64,000 bases of DNA from Streptomyces cellostaticus (GCF_023630175.1 NZ_JALLIN010000003.1:152298-216297); one strand, 5' to 3'. Positions 24,637 to 33,877 are shown, counted from the first letter of the stretch. Program-made: numbers and translations. Notes: generated by a model not told the origin, from the sequence alone.

Positions 24637-26040
24637 TTACGCCACTCGCGCCCTGGCCCGGCCGCCGTGCCGGGCCGAGGCGAGCAGCCCGCGCAACGTG
24701 CCCAGCCAGCCGGTGGCCACGAACGCCGCGGCCACCGCGAGGCCCAGGGTGCCGTTGAGCGGCATCACGATGCCGACCGCGCCGCCGAACACCCACGCCA
24801 TCTGCAGCAGCGTCTCGGACCGGGCGAACGCCGAGGTGCGCACCTGCTCCGGCACGTCCCGCTGGATCAGCGCGTCCAGCGACAGCTTGGCCAGCGCCTG
24901 GGCGAACCCGGCGACGGCGGCGAGGCAGGCCACGAGCAGCGCCCCGAAGAACACGGCGGCCACGACGGCCGTGCCGAGCGCCACCGCGACGACCGTCACG
25001 ATGATGATCTCCGGCGCTCTCGACTTCAGCCAGGAGCCCACCGCGGTGCCGAGCGCGTTCCCCGCCCCGGCCGAGACGCCGACGATCCCCAGCGAGACCG
25101 CCGCGCTCTCGCCGGTCAGCGGGTGCTCGCGCAGCAGGAAGGCGAGGAAGAAGATCAGGAACCCGGACAGGCAGCGCAGCGCCGCGTTGGCGGCGAGGGC
25201 GTGTGTGACGGCGGGCCCGACGGTCCGCAGCCCCGGCCGTTTGGCCTGCTGCTTGCGTCGCGGCCCGTGCAGATGCTGTTCGTCGGCCGCGAGCAGCGCC
25301 ACGCCCTCGCCCTTGGCGGAGTCGACCTTGGGGGGCAGGGAGAAGGACAGGAACGTACCCGCGATGAAGATCACGAACGCGCCGTACAGCGGCCAGGGGT
25401 CACCGAGGGCGTGCAGGCCCGCCCCGATCGGCGCGGCCACCCCGGTGGCCAGCAGCCCGGCCAGGGTGACCCGGGAGTTCGCCTTCACCAGGGAGAAGGC
25501 GGGCGGCAGCAGCCGGGGCACGACCGCGCTGCGGACCACTCCGTAGGCCTTGGAGGCGACGAGCACCCCCAGCGCCGCGGGATACAGCTCCAGGCTTCCG
25601 CTCGCCACGGCTCCCGAGATGATCAGCGCCAGCAGGGCCCGGGCCAGCATCGCCCCGGCCATCGCGGCCCGCCGCCCGTGCGGCAGCCGGTCCAGCAGGG
25701 GGCCGACGACGGGCGCCAGCACGGTGAACGGGGCCATGGTGATGGCCAGGTAGAGCGCGACACGACCGCGGGCCTCGTCGGTCGGCACCGAGAAGAACAC
25801 GGTCGACGCGAGCGCGACCGTGATCATGACGTCCCCGGCGCCGTTCACCGCGTGCAGCTCGATCAGCTTGCCGAGCCCCGACTCACCGGCGCCGTGCGCG
25901 TGCGTGACCTTGCGGATGCCGCGCGCCGTGCCGGTCACGGGGAGGTGCAGGGCACGGCCGACCGCGCGGACGGCACCGCCGACCCGGCCCGAACCGCCAC
26001 CGCGAACACTGCTCCTGTCCGTGGCTGCCACGTCGTTCAT
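24637..26040 (-). CDS. Major facilitator superfamily transporter
   Basis: 467 residues, with a basic N-terminal tail of about 60 residues before the first membrane helix. Around 12 transmembrane segments; the loop-2/3 motif GPLLDRLPHGRRAAMAG corresponds to MFS motif A. A hydrophilic central loop (about residues 235-260, DEQHLHGPRRKQQAKRPG) separates the two halves. Probably an efflux protein of unknown substrate. ATG 26040 is preceded by GGGGCA. A perfect palindrome, TTGAATTCAA, lies about 32 bp upstream of the start. Confidence 0.87.
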   Translation of the reverse strand: MNDVAATDRSSVRGGGSGRVGGAVRAVGRALHLPVTGTARGIRKVTHAHGAGESGLGKLIELHAVNGAGDVMITVALASTVFFSVPTDEARGRVALYLAITMAPFTVLAPVVGPLLDRLPHGRRAAMAGAMLARALLALIISGAVASGSLELYPAALGVLVASKAYGVVRSAVVPRLLPPAFSLVKANSRVTLAGLLATGVAAPIGAGLHALGDPWPLYGAFVIFIAGTFLSFSLPPKVDSAKGEGVALLAADEQHLHGPRRKQQAKRPGLRTVGPAVTHALAANAALRCLSGFLIFFLAFLLREHPLTGESAAVSLGIVGVSAGAGNALGTAVGSWLKSRAPEIIIVTVVAVALGTAVVAAVFFGALLVACLAAVAGFAQALAKLSLDALIQRDVPEQVRTSAFARSETLLQMAWVFGGAVGIVMPLNGTLGLAVAAAFVATGWLGTLRGLLASARHGGRARARVA

Positions 26041-26071
26041 AGTGCCCCGAGACCCCGCCCGATAGTGCGGT

Positions 26072-26081
26072 TTGAATTCAA
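26072..26081. promoter_or_regulatory. TTGAATTCAA palindrome in the MFS promoter
   Basis: A perfect 10-bp palindrome in an otherwise GC-rich divergent intergenic region (26041-26445). On the minus strand it sits just upstream of CACTAT, a possible -10 box, so it could be an operator. TAGCGT (26287-26292) may serve the DUF3027 gene on the plus strand. Confidence 0.4.
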
Positions 26082-26445
26082 GCGAGTCGGCCGGCCACCC
26101 GGTGCCGGCCCCGCTCGCCACCCGATCACCCCATGCCGGACACCGACTCCCGGAAACTCCCGGACCGGTCGTTTTTCGGTCAACCGGGCCGTTCGGCGGG
26201 GACGGATCTCGGCCAACCGGCGCGCACGGCCGGTCGGGAAACATCGCCGGGCAGCGGCGGACTGTCCCCGACCACCGGCGACCGGGTAGCGTGCGTATCT
26301 CAGCCATAACGCAGAATGGATGGCAGAGGTGCGCCCGAGCGCGATCGGATGCGGACGTCGATGCGGCCCCCAGGTCCGCTCCGTCCCCCCAACCGCCGGA
26401 GGCAGCCGCACTCATTGCAGACGGCGTAGGAGAGAAGCGATACCT

Positions 26446-27372
26446 GTGAGCGCAGCGACAACGCGAAGCCGCACCCCCGACCGTCTGTGTGCCGAGGCCG
26501 TCGACCTCGCCCGCGCCGCCGCCGAGGAGGCCGCCGCACCCGGAGTGGTGGGTGAGCACGTCGGTCTGGTGTCGGAGGGTGACCGCGTTGTCACACACCT
26601 CTTCGAGTGCAAGGAGATGGGCTACCGGGGCTGGCGCTGGGCCGCGACGGTCGCCCGCGCCTCCCGTGCCAAGATCGTGACCTTGGACGAGGTGGTCCTG
26701 CTCCCCGGCCCCGACGCCCTCCTCGCCCCCGAGTGGGTGCCGTGGAGCGAGCGTCTGCGCCCGGGCGACCTCGGCCCCGGCGACCTGCTCCCCACCGACC
26801 AGGAGGACCTGCGCCTGGAGCCCGGTTTCACGGGCGAGGAGGAGCCCGCGCCGAACTCGGTCGTGTCCGGGGAGATGGCGGAACTGGCGGAGGCCGAGGA
26901 CGCGGAGGTCTCTCCCGGTGCCCCGGCCGTCCAGTCCACGGTGCCCGCCCGCGGCTCGATCGCCTCGGTGGCGGAAGAGCTGGGCATGCGGCGGGCGCGG
27001 GTCCTCTCCCGCTACGGCCTGCATGTCGCGGCGGACCGCTGGGAGGAGTCGTTCGGCGCCCAGACCCCGATGGCCCAGGCGGCCCCCGCGACCTGCCTGA
27101 GCTGCGGTTTCCTCACCCCGATCGGCGGTTCGCTCGGCCAGGCCTTCGGTGTCTGCGCGAACGAGTTCTCCCCGGCCGACGGCCGTGTGGTCTCCCTGTC
27201 CTACGGCTGCGGCGGCCACTCCGAGGCGGCCGTCATGCCGAAGGCACCGCAGCCGCCCCCGCCGGTCGTGGACGAGACCCGGGTCGACGTCTTCCCGCTC
27301 CGCCCGGCCCGCGACTCGGGCTCGGTGCCGGAGGCGGGCGACGCGGAGACCGCGGAACTCGGCCACAGCTGA
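26446..27372 (+). CDS. DUF3027 family protein
   Basis: 308 residues matching the actinobacterial DUF3027 family (function unknown). The N-terminal half contains GDRVVTHLFECKEMGYRGW and WRWAATVARASRAK, followed by EVVLLPGPDALLAPEWVPW. The C-terminal half has a possible metal site, CLSCGFLTPIGG...GVCANEF. GTG 26446 is chosen from GGAGAG about 10 bp upstream. The next gene starts 11 bp after its stop, so the two are probably co-transcribed. Confidence 0.88.
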   Translation: MSAATTRSRTPDRLCAEAVDLARAAAEEAAAPGVVGEHVGLVSEGDRVVTHLFECKEMGYRGWRWAATVARASRAKIVTLDEVVLLPGPDALLAPEWVPWSERLRPGDLGPGDLLPTDQEDLRLEPGFTGEEEPAPNSVVSGEMAELAEAEDAEVSPGAPAVQSTVPARGSIASVAEELGMRRARVLSRYGLHVAADRWEESFGAQTPMAQAAPATCLSCGFLTPIGGSLGQAFGVCANEFSPADGRVVSLSYGCGGHSEAAVMPKAPQPPPPVVDETRVDVFPLRPARDSGSVPEAGDAETAELGHS

Positions 27373-27383
27373 GGGCGGGCGTC

Positions 27384-27854
27384 GTGCGGGTGGGGGTGCA
27401 CGGGCGCGTCGCCCGGTGGGTCACGTTCGGGGCGATCGCGCTCGGCTCGCTCTTCCTGCTCGTCGGGCTGATCCTCACGGGTGTGTCGGTCTCGTTCCTG
27501 TCGGACGCGAAGCACGCCCCGGGCACGGTGGTCGCGCTGGAGTGGCGCGAGGACCACGGCGGCGGGTCCCGCAGGAAGCGGGCGCACGACGGACCGGTGG
27601 CGTACCCGGTGGTCGCGTTCACCTCGGCGGACGGCGAGCACCGGACGTTCCGCGGTTCCTTCGGCTCCGATCCGCCGTCGTACGAGACCGGCGAGCACGT
27701 CGAGGTCCTCTACGACGCCGACTCCCCCGGCGACGCGCGGATCAAGGGCTTCGCCTCGCTGTGGCTGCTGCCGCTGATCTTCGGCGGCATCGGGCTGGTC
27801 TTCGCGGGGGTCGGCACGACCGTCGCCCTGGTGACCCGGCGCCGCTCCCGCTGA
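27384..27854 (+). CDS. DUF3592 family membrane protein
   Basis: 156 residues with two transmembrane helices (about 12-37, VTFGAIALGSLFLLVGLILTG, shortened here, and about 124-147). Between them is an extracytoplasmic beta-rich segment (GTVVALEWRED...PVVAFTSADGEHRTFRG and VEVLYDADSPGDARI) typical of DUF3592. GTG 27384 follows GAGGGC; in-frame GTGs at 27390 and 27396 are alternatives. Confidence 0.82.
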   Translation: MRVGVHGRVARWVTFGAIALGSLFLLVGLILTGVSVSFLSDAKHAPGTVVALEWREDHGGGSRRKRAHDGPVAYPVVAFTSADGEHRTFRGSFGSDPPSYETGEHVEVLYDADSPGDARIKGFASLWLLPLIFGGIGLVFAGVGTTVALVTRRRSR

Positions 27855-27879
27855 ACCGCCGCGGCGCGCCCGGCGCGGA

Positions 27880-28779
27880 TCAGGTCCTCCGACGAGGGTC
27901 GTCGCGCTCACGCTGGGCGGCCTGCGGAGGAGTGGGGCGGCAGGCGGAGCAGAGTCCCGGGTCCGGGGAGCGGAAGGCGCGGTCGCACCCTTCGCAGTTC
28001 TGGAGCGGGTGCCGGACCGCCGGTGGGGGCGCCGGGGCGCGGAACGGGGGCGGTGCGGGCAACCCGGCCGCCAGCCGGTGGGCCAGCAGGGCCGCGGGGC
28101 GGCACAGGGGCTCGTCCGGCAGATTCGTGGTCAGCGCGTGCCGTACGGCCGAGGGTGTCGCCTCGCGCTCCAGCCAGGCGGCGACTCCCGGCGCCAGATG
28201 GGCGGTGTCCCGGGCCGACAGCAGCAGGCGGAAGTCGTGCCGGCGGAGTTCCGCGAGCAGGTCCGTGGCCTGCCGGACGAGGGCGGGGGAGGGCCGGGCG
28301 GGGCCCGGTACGGGCGGCAGCGCCCTGTGCACGGCCTTCTTCTTCCTCGGTGGTGACGCCTTCCGGGACGGTGGCGCCGAGGAGGTGTCCCCGGTGAGAC
28401 CCGGCTGGTTGCAGGAGACCGTGCGCGTGACGATACGGCCGTCGGACCCGCGCTTGCGCTCGCGCCGCAGGTATCCGTGGGCCTCCAGCTCCCGCAGCGC
28501 GGCGGCGATCCGGACCGCCCCCTCGGGGAAGCGGGCGGTCAGGGTCCGGATGTCCACGCGGGAGCCCGCCGGCAGCGACTGGATGTGCACCCCGAGCCCG
28601 ATGGCGAGACCGGACATCCGCGGATGCTGGGCCAGGTGGTTGCCGATCACCGTGAAGCGGGTGGAGTGGCGGGTGTTGTCATGGATCAGCCCGCCGGCGG
28701 CCGACCGCCGGTTCGGGTGGTTCTTGGCGACAACTCGGGACTGGGCGCGCAGGGGCGCGCTACGGTTCTCGGTATCCAT
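27880..28779 (-). CDS. Winged-helix protein with C-terminal Cys motif
   Basis: 299 residues. Residues about 55-125 form a winged helix (LAIGLGVHIQSLPAGS...RIAAALRELEAHGYLRRER, wing, RTVSCNQPG), as in helix-turn-helix proteins common in streptomycete accessory regions. A basic linker (PPRKKKAVHR) follows, then a helical domain, and the C-terminus carries NCEGCDRAFRSP...CSACRP, a probable zinc ribbon. ATG 28779 lacks a strong ribosome-binding site; AAGGA is about 15 bp upstream. DNA-binding is likely; target unknown. Confidence 0.75.
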   Translation of the reverse strand: MDTENRSAPLRAQSRVVAKNHPNRRSAAGGLIHDNTRHSTRFTVIGNHLAQHPRMSGLAIGLGVHIQSLPAGSRVDIRTLTARFPEGAVRIAAALRELEAHGYLRRERKRGSDGRIVTRTVSCNQPGLTGDTSSAPPSRKASPPRKKKAVHRALPPVPGPARPSPALVRQATDLLAELRRHDFRLLLSARDTAHLAPGVAAWLEREATPSAVRHALTTNLPDEPLCRPAALLAHRLAAGLPAPPPFRAPAPPPAVRHPLQNCEGCDRAFRSPDPGLCSACRPTPPQAAQRERDDPRRRT

Positions 28780-28934
28780 CGGGAAGGTGTTGTTCCTTGG
28801 TGGTCAGGCCCTCGATCGGGATCGCTAGTCCCGGCCGGGGGCCGTTATTTTTGCCGGTTCACCAAATGCGTCGTGCTTGCTGCGCCGAGCGTAGAGCGAT
28901 CAACCGGGCGCCACGCCAGCCGTGTTGGCGATGT

Positions 28935-29462
28935 TCACCCTGGCGAGTGAGCGTGCGCCGTCGTGGGCGGGAGGGGTGGGGCTTGGTCGGGTTCTTTCCC
29001 ACCCGTGGTCCTTGGACAAAGAGCGCCACTCGGACCGGAGCACGGGTTCCCGGGTCGCGGTGGCAGGGTGACCTCCGCCCACACGGTCTTGCGGGGCGCC
29101 GGTCCCGGCGTGACGCCCCAGCGGTCGGCCAGCGCGTCGACCAGCAGTAACCCGCGCCCGGACGTGCTCTCCGGGTCCCCGTCCCCGACGTGGGGGAGCC
29201 GGTCGCCGCGGGTGTCCGTCACCTCGATCCGCAGGACGTCCGCGACGACGTAGAGCGTGAGCCGGAAGTCCCGGCCCGTCACCCGCCCGTGCGTGGCCGC
29301 GTTCGCCGCCAGCTCGGCCACGATCAGCACCGCCGGATCCAACGGCGCCCCCCAGGAGCCGAGTTGCTCCGAGGCGAGCAGCCGGGCCAGACGGGCACCG
29401 CGCGGTGTGGGGGAGAGTCGCACGCCGAAGTTCGGGATGCGGGTGGAGATTTGCTGGTTCAC
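28935..29462 (-). CDS. RsbW-like ATP-binding protein (HATPase_c_2)
   Basis: 175 residues. The GHKL ATPase core shows the N box ELAANAATHG, the G1 box VTDTRGDRLP and the G2-like GRGLLLVDALADRWG. Such short proteins act as anti-sigma-like kinases or partners in WhiJ-like clusters. The last about 35 residues are Pro-rich and probably unstructured. GTG 29462 has CACGCT 7 bp upstream. It is divergent from the XRE/DUF397 pair, forming the usual three-gene set. Confidence 0.87.
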   Translation of the reverse strand: MNQQISTRIPNFGVRLSPTPRGARLARLLASEQLGSWGAPLDPAVLIVAELAANAATHGRVTGRDFRLTLYVVADVLRIEVTDTRGDRLPHVGDGDPESTSGRGLLLVDALADRWGVTPGPAPRKTVWAEVTLPPRPGNPCSGPSGALCPRTTGGKEPDQAPPLPPTTAHAHSPG

Positions 29463-29588
29463 GCCACTGAGCGTGACGGCGCGCGCCTACCGTGAACAGT
29501 GACGATGCCGGTACGTAGGGTCACTGTCCGGGCCTGTCCGGTGGTGTCCGGTCTGTCGGGACGGCGGGGACGGGAAGGGGAGCGCGCC

Positions 29589-30434
29589 ATGGGCGAGGAA
29601 GCGGAACCGGGCTGGGAGGCCGACCCGGACGACGACTGGGGAGTCGCCGTCATCACCACCGTGGGACGCCAGCTCCGGCTGCGCCGCGAGGCGGTGGGCA
29701 TGCGCGCCGCCGAGTTCGGCAGGGTCGTGGGCTACGGCGAGGACCTGGTCCACAAGGTCGAGGGCGGCAAGCGGATCCCGCGCCCGGAGTTCCTGGACAA
29801 GGCGGACGAGGTGCTGAGCGCGGGTGGGCTGCTGGCCGCGATGAAGGAGGACGTGGCCAAGGTCCGGTACCCGAAGCGGGTGCGGGAGCTGGCCGACATG
29901 GAGGCGAAGGCAGTCGAGTACGGGGCGTACGTCGGGCTGAGCGTCCATGGCTTGTTGCAGATCCCGGAGCATGCTCGCGCGCTGTTCGAGGTGTCGCAGT
30001 CCGCCTATACGGAGGATCAGTCGGAGAGCCTGGTATCCGCTCGCATGGCACGGAAATCGATCTTCGACCGCTCTCCGGCGCCGGCGCTCAGCTTCGTCCA
30101 GGAGGAGGTGACGCTGCGCCGCAAGGTGGGAGGCACAATGGTGTGGCGCCAACAGCTCGAACACCTACTGGGTGTCGCCCAGCTCCGTAACGTCACACTG
30201 CAGGTGATGCCGACCGACTCAGGGGCTCACCCGGGGTTGAGCGGCAAGATCGAGGTGCTGAAGTTCGGAGACGGTACGGCACTGGGACGCTCCGAAGGGG
30301 CGTACAACGGCCGTCCGACCACCGACCCGAGACATCTCCGCATTCTTGAGCTGCGGTACAGCACCATTCGGGCTCAGGCTCTCTCCCCACGGGAGTCGGC
30401 AGCCTTCATCGAGCGCTTGCTGGGAGAGGCATGA
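29589..30434 (+). CDS. WhiJ-like XRE-family regulator with DUF5753 (Scr1) domain
   Basis: 281 residues. An N-terminal HTH (LRLRREAVGMRAAEFGRVVG...DLVHKVEGGKRIP, residues about 23-62) precedes the DUF5753 region (YVGLSVHGLLQIPEHARALF to the C-terminus, with TLQVMPTDSGAHPGL). Streptomyces encode dozens of these, paired with DUF397 proteins and RsbW-like ATPases, and some influence development. ATG 29589 follows AAGGGGAG. The stop overlaps the DUF397 start (ATGA). Confidence 0.9.
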   Translation: MGEEAEPGWEADPDDDWGVAVITTVGRQLRLRREAVGMRAAEFGRVVGYGEDLVHKVEGGKRIPRPEFLDKADEVLSAGGLLAAMKEDVAKVRYPKRVRELADMEAKAVEYGAYVGLSVHGLLQIPEHARALFEVSQSAYTEDQSESLVSARMARKSIFDRSPAPALSFVQEEVTLRRKVGGTMVWRQQLEHLLGVAQLRNVTLQVMPTDSGAHPGLSGKIEVLKFGDGTALGRSEGAYNGRPTTDPRHLRILELRYSTIRAQALSPRESAAFIERLLGEA

Positions 30435-30679
30435 TCCGCGAGTTGGTCTGGTTCAAGAGCAGTCACAGTGACGGCCCCGAGGGCGACTCCTGCGTCGAAG
30501 TGGCCCTCGACTGGTTCAAGAGCAGCTACAGCAGCAGCAGCGAAGCCGACTCCTGCGTCGAAGTCGCCCCCACCCCCGCCACCATCCACATACGAGACTC
30601 CAAGCAGACCGACGGCCCCCTGCTGACCGTCGCCCCCGCCACCTGGGCGACCTTCGTCGCATACGCCTCCCACCACTGA
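30431..30679 (+). CDS. DUF397 protein with duplicated N-terminal motif
   Basis: 82 residues. DUF397 proteins are normally about 60-65 residues with a single WxKSSxS...CVEVA block. Here the block occurs twice in tandem: LVWFKSSHSDGPEGDSCVEV then LDWFKSSYSSSSEADSCVEV, followed by the usual RDSKQTDGPLLTVAPATWATFV end. The gene overlaps the regulator by 4 bp and is translationally coupled to it. DUF397 partners are small, often antitoxin- or regulator-like proteins that bind the DUF5753 partner. The duplication may alter that interaction. Confidence 0.9.
   Translation: MIRELVWFKSSHSDGPEGDSCVEVALDWFKSSYSSSSEADSCVEVAPTPATIHIRDSKQTDGPLLTVAPATWATFVAYASHH
30448..30573 (+). repeat. Two tandem 63-bp units inside the DUF397 gene
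   Basis: Unit 1 is 30448-30510 and unit 2 is 30511-30573. They share CTGGTTCAAGAGCAG at the start and CGACTCCTGCGTCGAAGT near the end, with a diverged Ser-rich centre. The exact multiple of three keeps the frame. Confidence 0.9.
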
Positions 30680-30748
30680 CCCCGGGGCCGGACGGCCACC
30701 CGCTCACGGGGCTGTACCTTCGTCCTCACGCAGACGAGGAGAGTGAAC

Positions 30749-33700
30749 GTGAGCAAGTACGTGCGGCCGGCGACCGAGGGCGCCGACCCCTTCGGCACCG
30801 CCCGTCTTCGCCGCGGTGTCCTCGACGCCTGGGCCACCAGCCCCGCCCGGTTCCGCGAGGACGCCAACGCCGAGGAGGACCTGGTCCTCGGCGGCTACCG
30901 GGACCGGCTCGTCATCGAGCTGGCCCAGAACGCCGCCGACGCCGCCGCCCGGGCGAAGGTGCCGGGGCGGCTGCGCCTCACTCTGCGCGACGGTGTCCTG
31001 GTCGCCGCGAACACCGGCGCCGGCCTGGACGCGGCCGGTGTCGAGTCGCTGTCCACCCTGCGGGCGTCCGCCAAGCGGGGCGCCGATGACACCCGCGGCG
31101 CCGTCGGCCGGTTCGGCGTGGGCTTCGCCGCCGTGCTGTCCGTCACCGACGAGCCGGCGATCGTCGGCCGGCACGGCGGGGTCCGCTGGTCGCTGGCCGA
31201 GGCCCGGTCGCTGGCCGCCGACACCGCCCGGCACAGCCCCGGACTCGGGGACGAGGTCCGGCGCCGGGACGGACACGTGCCGCTGCTGCGGCTCCCGTTC
31301 GCCGCCGAGGGCTCCGCCCCGGACCCCTACGACACCGCCGTCATCCTGCCGTTGCGCGACACGGCCGCGGCCGACCTCGCCGAACGCCTCCTCGACGCCG
31401 TGGACGACGCCCTGCTCCTCGCCCTGCCCGGCCTCGACGAGGTCGTGATCGAGGTCGGCGACGGAGCACCGCGCACCCTGCGCCGCCGTACCGAGGACGC
31501 CGTCACCGTCGTGGAGGACTCGCGGGACGGCGCCACCCGCTGGCACACCGTCGCCGCGCACGGGCCGCTCACCGCCGAACTGCTCGCCGACCGGCCGGTG
31601 GAGGAGCGCCTGCGCCCGCACTGGTCGGTGACCTGGGCGGTACCGGCGGACGACCGGGGCCGCCCGGTCCGGCCGCGCACCGCCGCCGTCGTGCACGCTC
31701 CCACCCCCAGCGACGAGCCCCTCGGCGTCCCCGCACTGCTCATCGCGTCCTTCCCGCTGGACACCACCCGCCGGCACGCGGCGCCCGGCCCGCTGACCGA
31801 CTTCCTGGTGGGGCGGGCGGCGGACGCGTACGCCGAACTGCTCGCCCAGTGGCGCCCGGTGACCGAGGGCGCCATCGACCTGGTGCCCGGACCGCTGGGC
31901 AAGGGCGAGCTGGACGGTGCGCTGCGCCAGGCGATCCTGGAGCGGCTGCCGCGCACCGCCTTCCTGCCCCCGGCCGCCGACCACAGGGAGGACGACGACC
32001 TCCCCGAGGCGCTGCGGCCGAGGGACGCCGAGATCGTGGAGGGCGCCGGGGCGGACACCGTGCGGGTCCTCGCCGAGGTGCTGCCCACCCTGCTGCCCGC
32101 CGGGCTCGAGCGCCGCGTGGAGCTGCGCACCCTGGGGGTCGCCCGGCTGCCCCTCGCCGACGCCGTCGACCGGCTCGCCGGCCTGGAGAAGGACCCCGCG
32201 TGGTGGTGGCGGCTCTACGACAGCCTCGCCGGGGTCGACCCCGACCGGCTCTCGGGGCTGCCGGTGCCCCTCGCCGACGGCCGCACCACGCTCGGCCCGC
32301 GGCAGGTACTGCTGCCCGGCCCCGACGCCACCGTCCTCGACCCGGACGTGCTCGGCCGGCTCGGTCTTAAGGTCGCGCACCAGGACGCCGCCCACCCGCT
32401 GCTGGAGAAGCTGGGCGCGCTGCCCGCGACCCCGCGCGCGGTACTGACCACCCCGCAGGTCCGGGCCGCGGTCGCGGCCTCGCTGGACGACGAGGGCGGG
32501 GCGATGTGGGAGGAGGACGCGCCGGACGCGGAGGAACTGGCCGACACGGTCCTCGCGCTCGTCCGCGACGCCGCCCTCGAACCCGGTGACGAGCCCTGGC
32601 TGGGCGCGCTCGCGCTGCCCGACGAGGACGGCGAACTCGCCCCGGCGGGCGAACTGGTGCTGTCCGGCAGCCCGTTCGCCCGGGTGATCCGCGAGGACGA
32701 GCTGGCCGCCGTCGACCGCGACCTGGCCGAGAAGTGGGGCGAGCAGCCGCTCACCGCCTGCGGCGTGCTCGCGGACTTCGCGCTCGTCCGGGCCACGGAC
32801 GTCGTCCTCGACCCGGACGAACTGGAGCCCCGCGAGGGCGACTTCGCCGAGCCGGACGACGCCGGTCTGCTGGACGCCGTGGACGTGTGGAGCGAGGACG
32901 TGCTCGACCGCTTCCCGGACACACCCGTGCCACCGGTCGCCACCGAGCTGGTCGCCGTCCGTGACCTCGACCTGGTGGACGACGGCCGGTGGCCGCAGGC
33001 GCTGGCGCTGCTCGCCCAGCCTCCGCTGCGCGACGCCCTCACCCAGCCGGTGCGCGTCCTGCTGCCCGACGGCACGCACGAGCTGGTGCGCCCGTACACC
33101 GCATGGTGGCTGCGCGGGCACCCGGTGCTCGACGGCCGCCGCCCGGCGGGCCTGCTCGCCGCCGGCGGCGACCCGCTCCTGCACGGTCTGTACGAGGAGG
33201 CCGACGCGACCGGCTTCGAGGACGAGCAGGTGCTGCGCGCGCTGGGCGTGCGGACCTCCGTCGCCGCCCTGCTCGACGAACCCGGCGGCGCCGCGGAACT
33301 CCTGGACCGCCTGTCCGACCCCGAGAGGTCCGTGAGCCCCGTCCAACTGCACGGCCTCTACGGCGCGCTGGCGGAGCTGGACCCGGACCAGGTGACCCTG
33401 CCGGACGAGCTGCGGGCGGTCGTGGACGGCCGGACCGAGGTGGTGGACGCGGCCGACGCGGTCGTCGTGGACTCCCCGGACCTGCTGCCCTTCACCTCCG
33501 GCGTCCCGCTGCTGCCGGTCCGCCCGGCCCGGGCCGCCGATCTGGCCGAGCTGTTCCAGGTGCGGCGGCTGAGCGAGTCCGTCACCGGATCGGTCGACTC
33601 CGAGGGCGCCGAGCACGACGTACCGGACGCGGTGCGGGTGCTGCTCGGGCCGCGCACGCCCGGCACCTATGTGGAGCACGAGGAACTGGTCGTGGACGGC

Positions 33701-33877
33701 GTCGAGATCGACTGGCGCCTCACCGACGACGGCACGTTGCACGCGGCCACCCTGGAGGGGGTCGCGGCGGGCCTGGCCTGGGCGGCCGGCCAGTGGCCCC
33801 GCCGCTTCGAGGTGGCGGCCCTGCTGGAGGACCCGTCGAGGACGGAGGAACTGGCCCGTGACCGCTGGTTCGACTGA
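30749..33877 (+). CDS. Large sacsin-like/GHKL ATPase-domain protein
   Basis: 1042 residues. Residues about 45-130 form a GHKL ATP-binding domain: N box RLVIELAQNAADAA, G1-like LVAANTGAGLDAAGVESL and G2-like GRFGVGFAAVLSV, as in sacsin and Hsp90-type folds. The remaining about 900 residues, acidic and Leu/Asp-rich, contain no motif I recognise. GTG 30749 is chosen because GAGGAG is 7 bp upstream; GTG 30743 is only 1 bp from it. It starts 69 bp after the DUF397 gene. Chaperone-like activity is a guess from the ATPase fold. Confidence 0.85.
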   Translation: MSKYVRPATEGADPFGTARLRRGVLDAWATSPARFREDANAEEDLVLGGYRDRLVIELAQNAADAAARAKVPGRLRLTLRDGVLVAANTGAGLDAAGVESLSTLRASAKRGADDTRGAVGRFGVGFAAVLSVTDEPAIVGRHGGVRWSLAEARSLAADTARHSPGLGDEVRRRDGHVPLLRLPFAAEGSAPDPYDTAVILPLRDTAAADLAERLLDAVDDALLLALPGLDEVVIEVGDGAPRTLRRRTEDAVTVVEDSRDGATRWHTVAAHGPLTAELLADRPVEERLRPHWSVTWAVPADDRGRPVRPRTAAVVHAPTPSDEPLGVPALLIASFPLDTTRRHAAPGPLTDFLVGRAADAYAELLAQWRPVTEGAIDLVPGPLGKGELDGALRQAILERLPRTAFLPPAADHREDDDLPEALRPRDAEIVEGAGADTVRVLAEVLPTLLPAGLERRVELRTLGVARLPLADAVDRLAGLEKDPAWWWRLYDSLAGVDPDRLSGLPVPLADGRTTLGPRQVLLPGPDATVLDPDVLGRLGLKVAHQDAAHPLLEKLGALPATPRAVLTTPQVRAAVAASLDDEGGAMWEEDAPDAEELADTVLALVRDAALEPGDEPWLGALALPDEDGELAPAGELVLSGSPFARVIREDELAAVDRDLAEKWGEQPLTACGVLADFALVRATDVVLDPDELEPREGDFAEPDDAGLLDAVDVWSEDVLDRFPDTPVPPVATELVAVRDLDLVDDGRWPQALALLAQPPLRDALTQPVRVLLPDGTHELVRPYTAWWLRGHPVLDGRRPAGLLAAGGDPLLHGLYEEADATGFEDEQVLRALGVRTSVAALLDEPGGAAELLDRLSDPERSVSPVQLHGLYGALAELDPDQVTLPDELRAVVDGRTEVVDAADAVVVDSPDLLPFTSGVPLLPVRPARAADLAELFQVRRLSESVTGSVDSEGAEHDVPDAVRVLLGPRTPGTYVEHEELVVDGVEIDWRLTDDGTLHAATLEGVAAGLAWAAGQWPRRFEVAALLEDPSRTEELARDRWFD

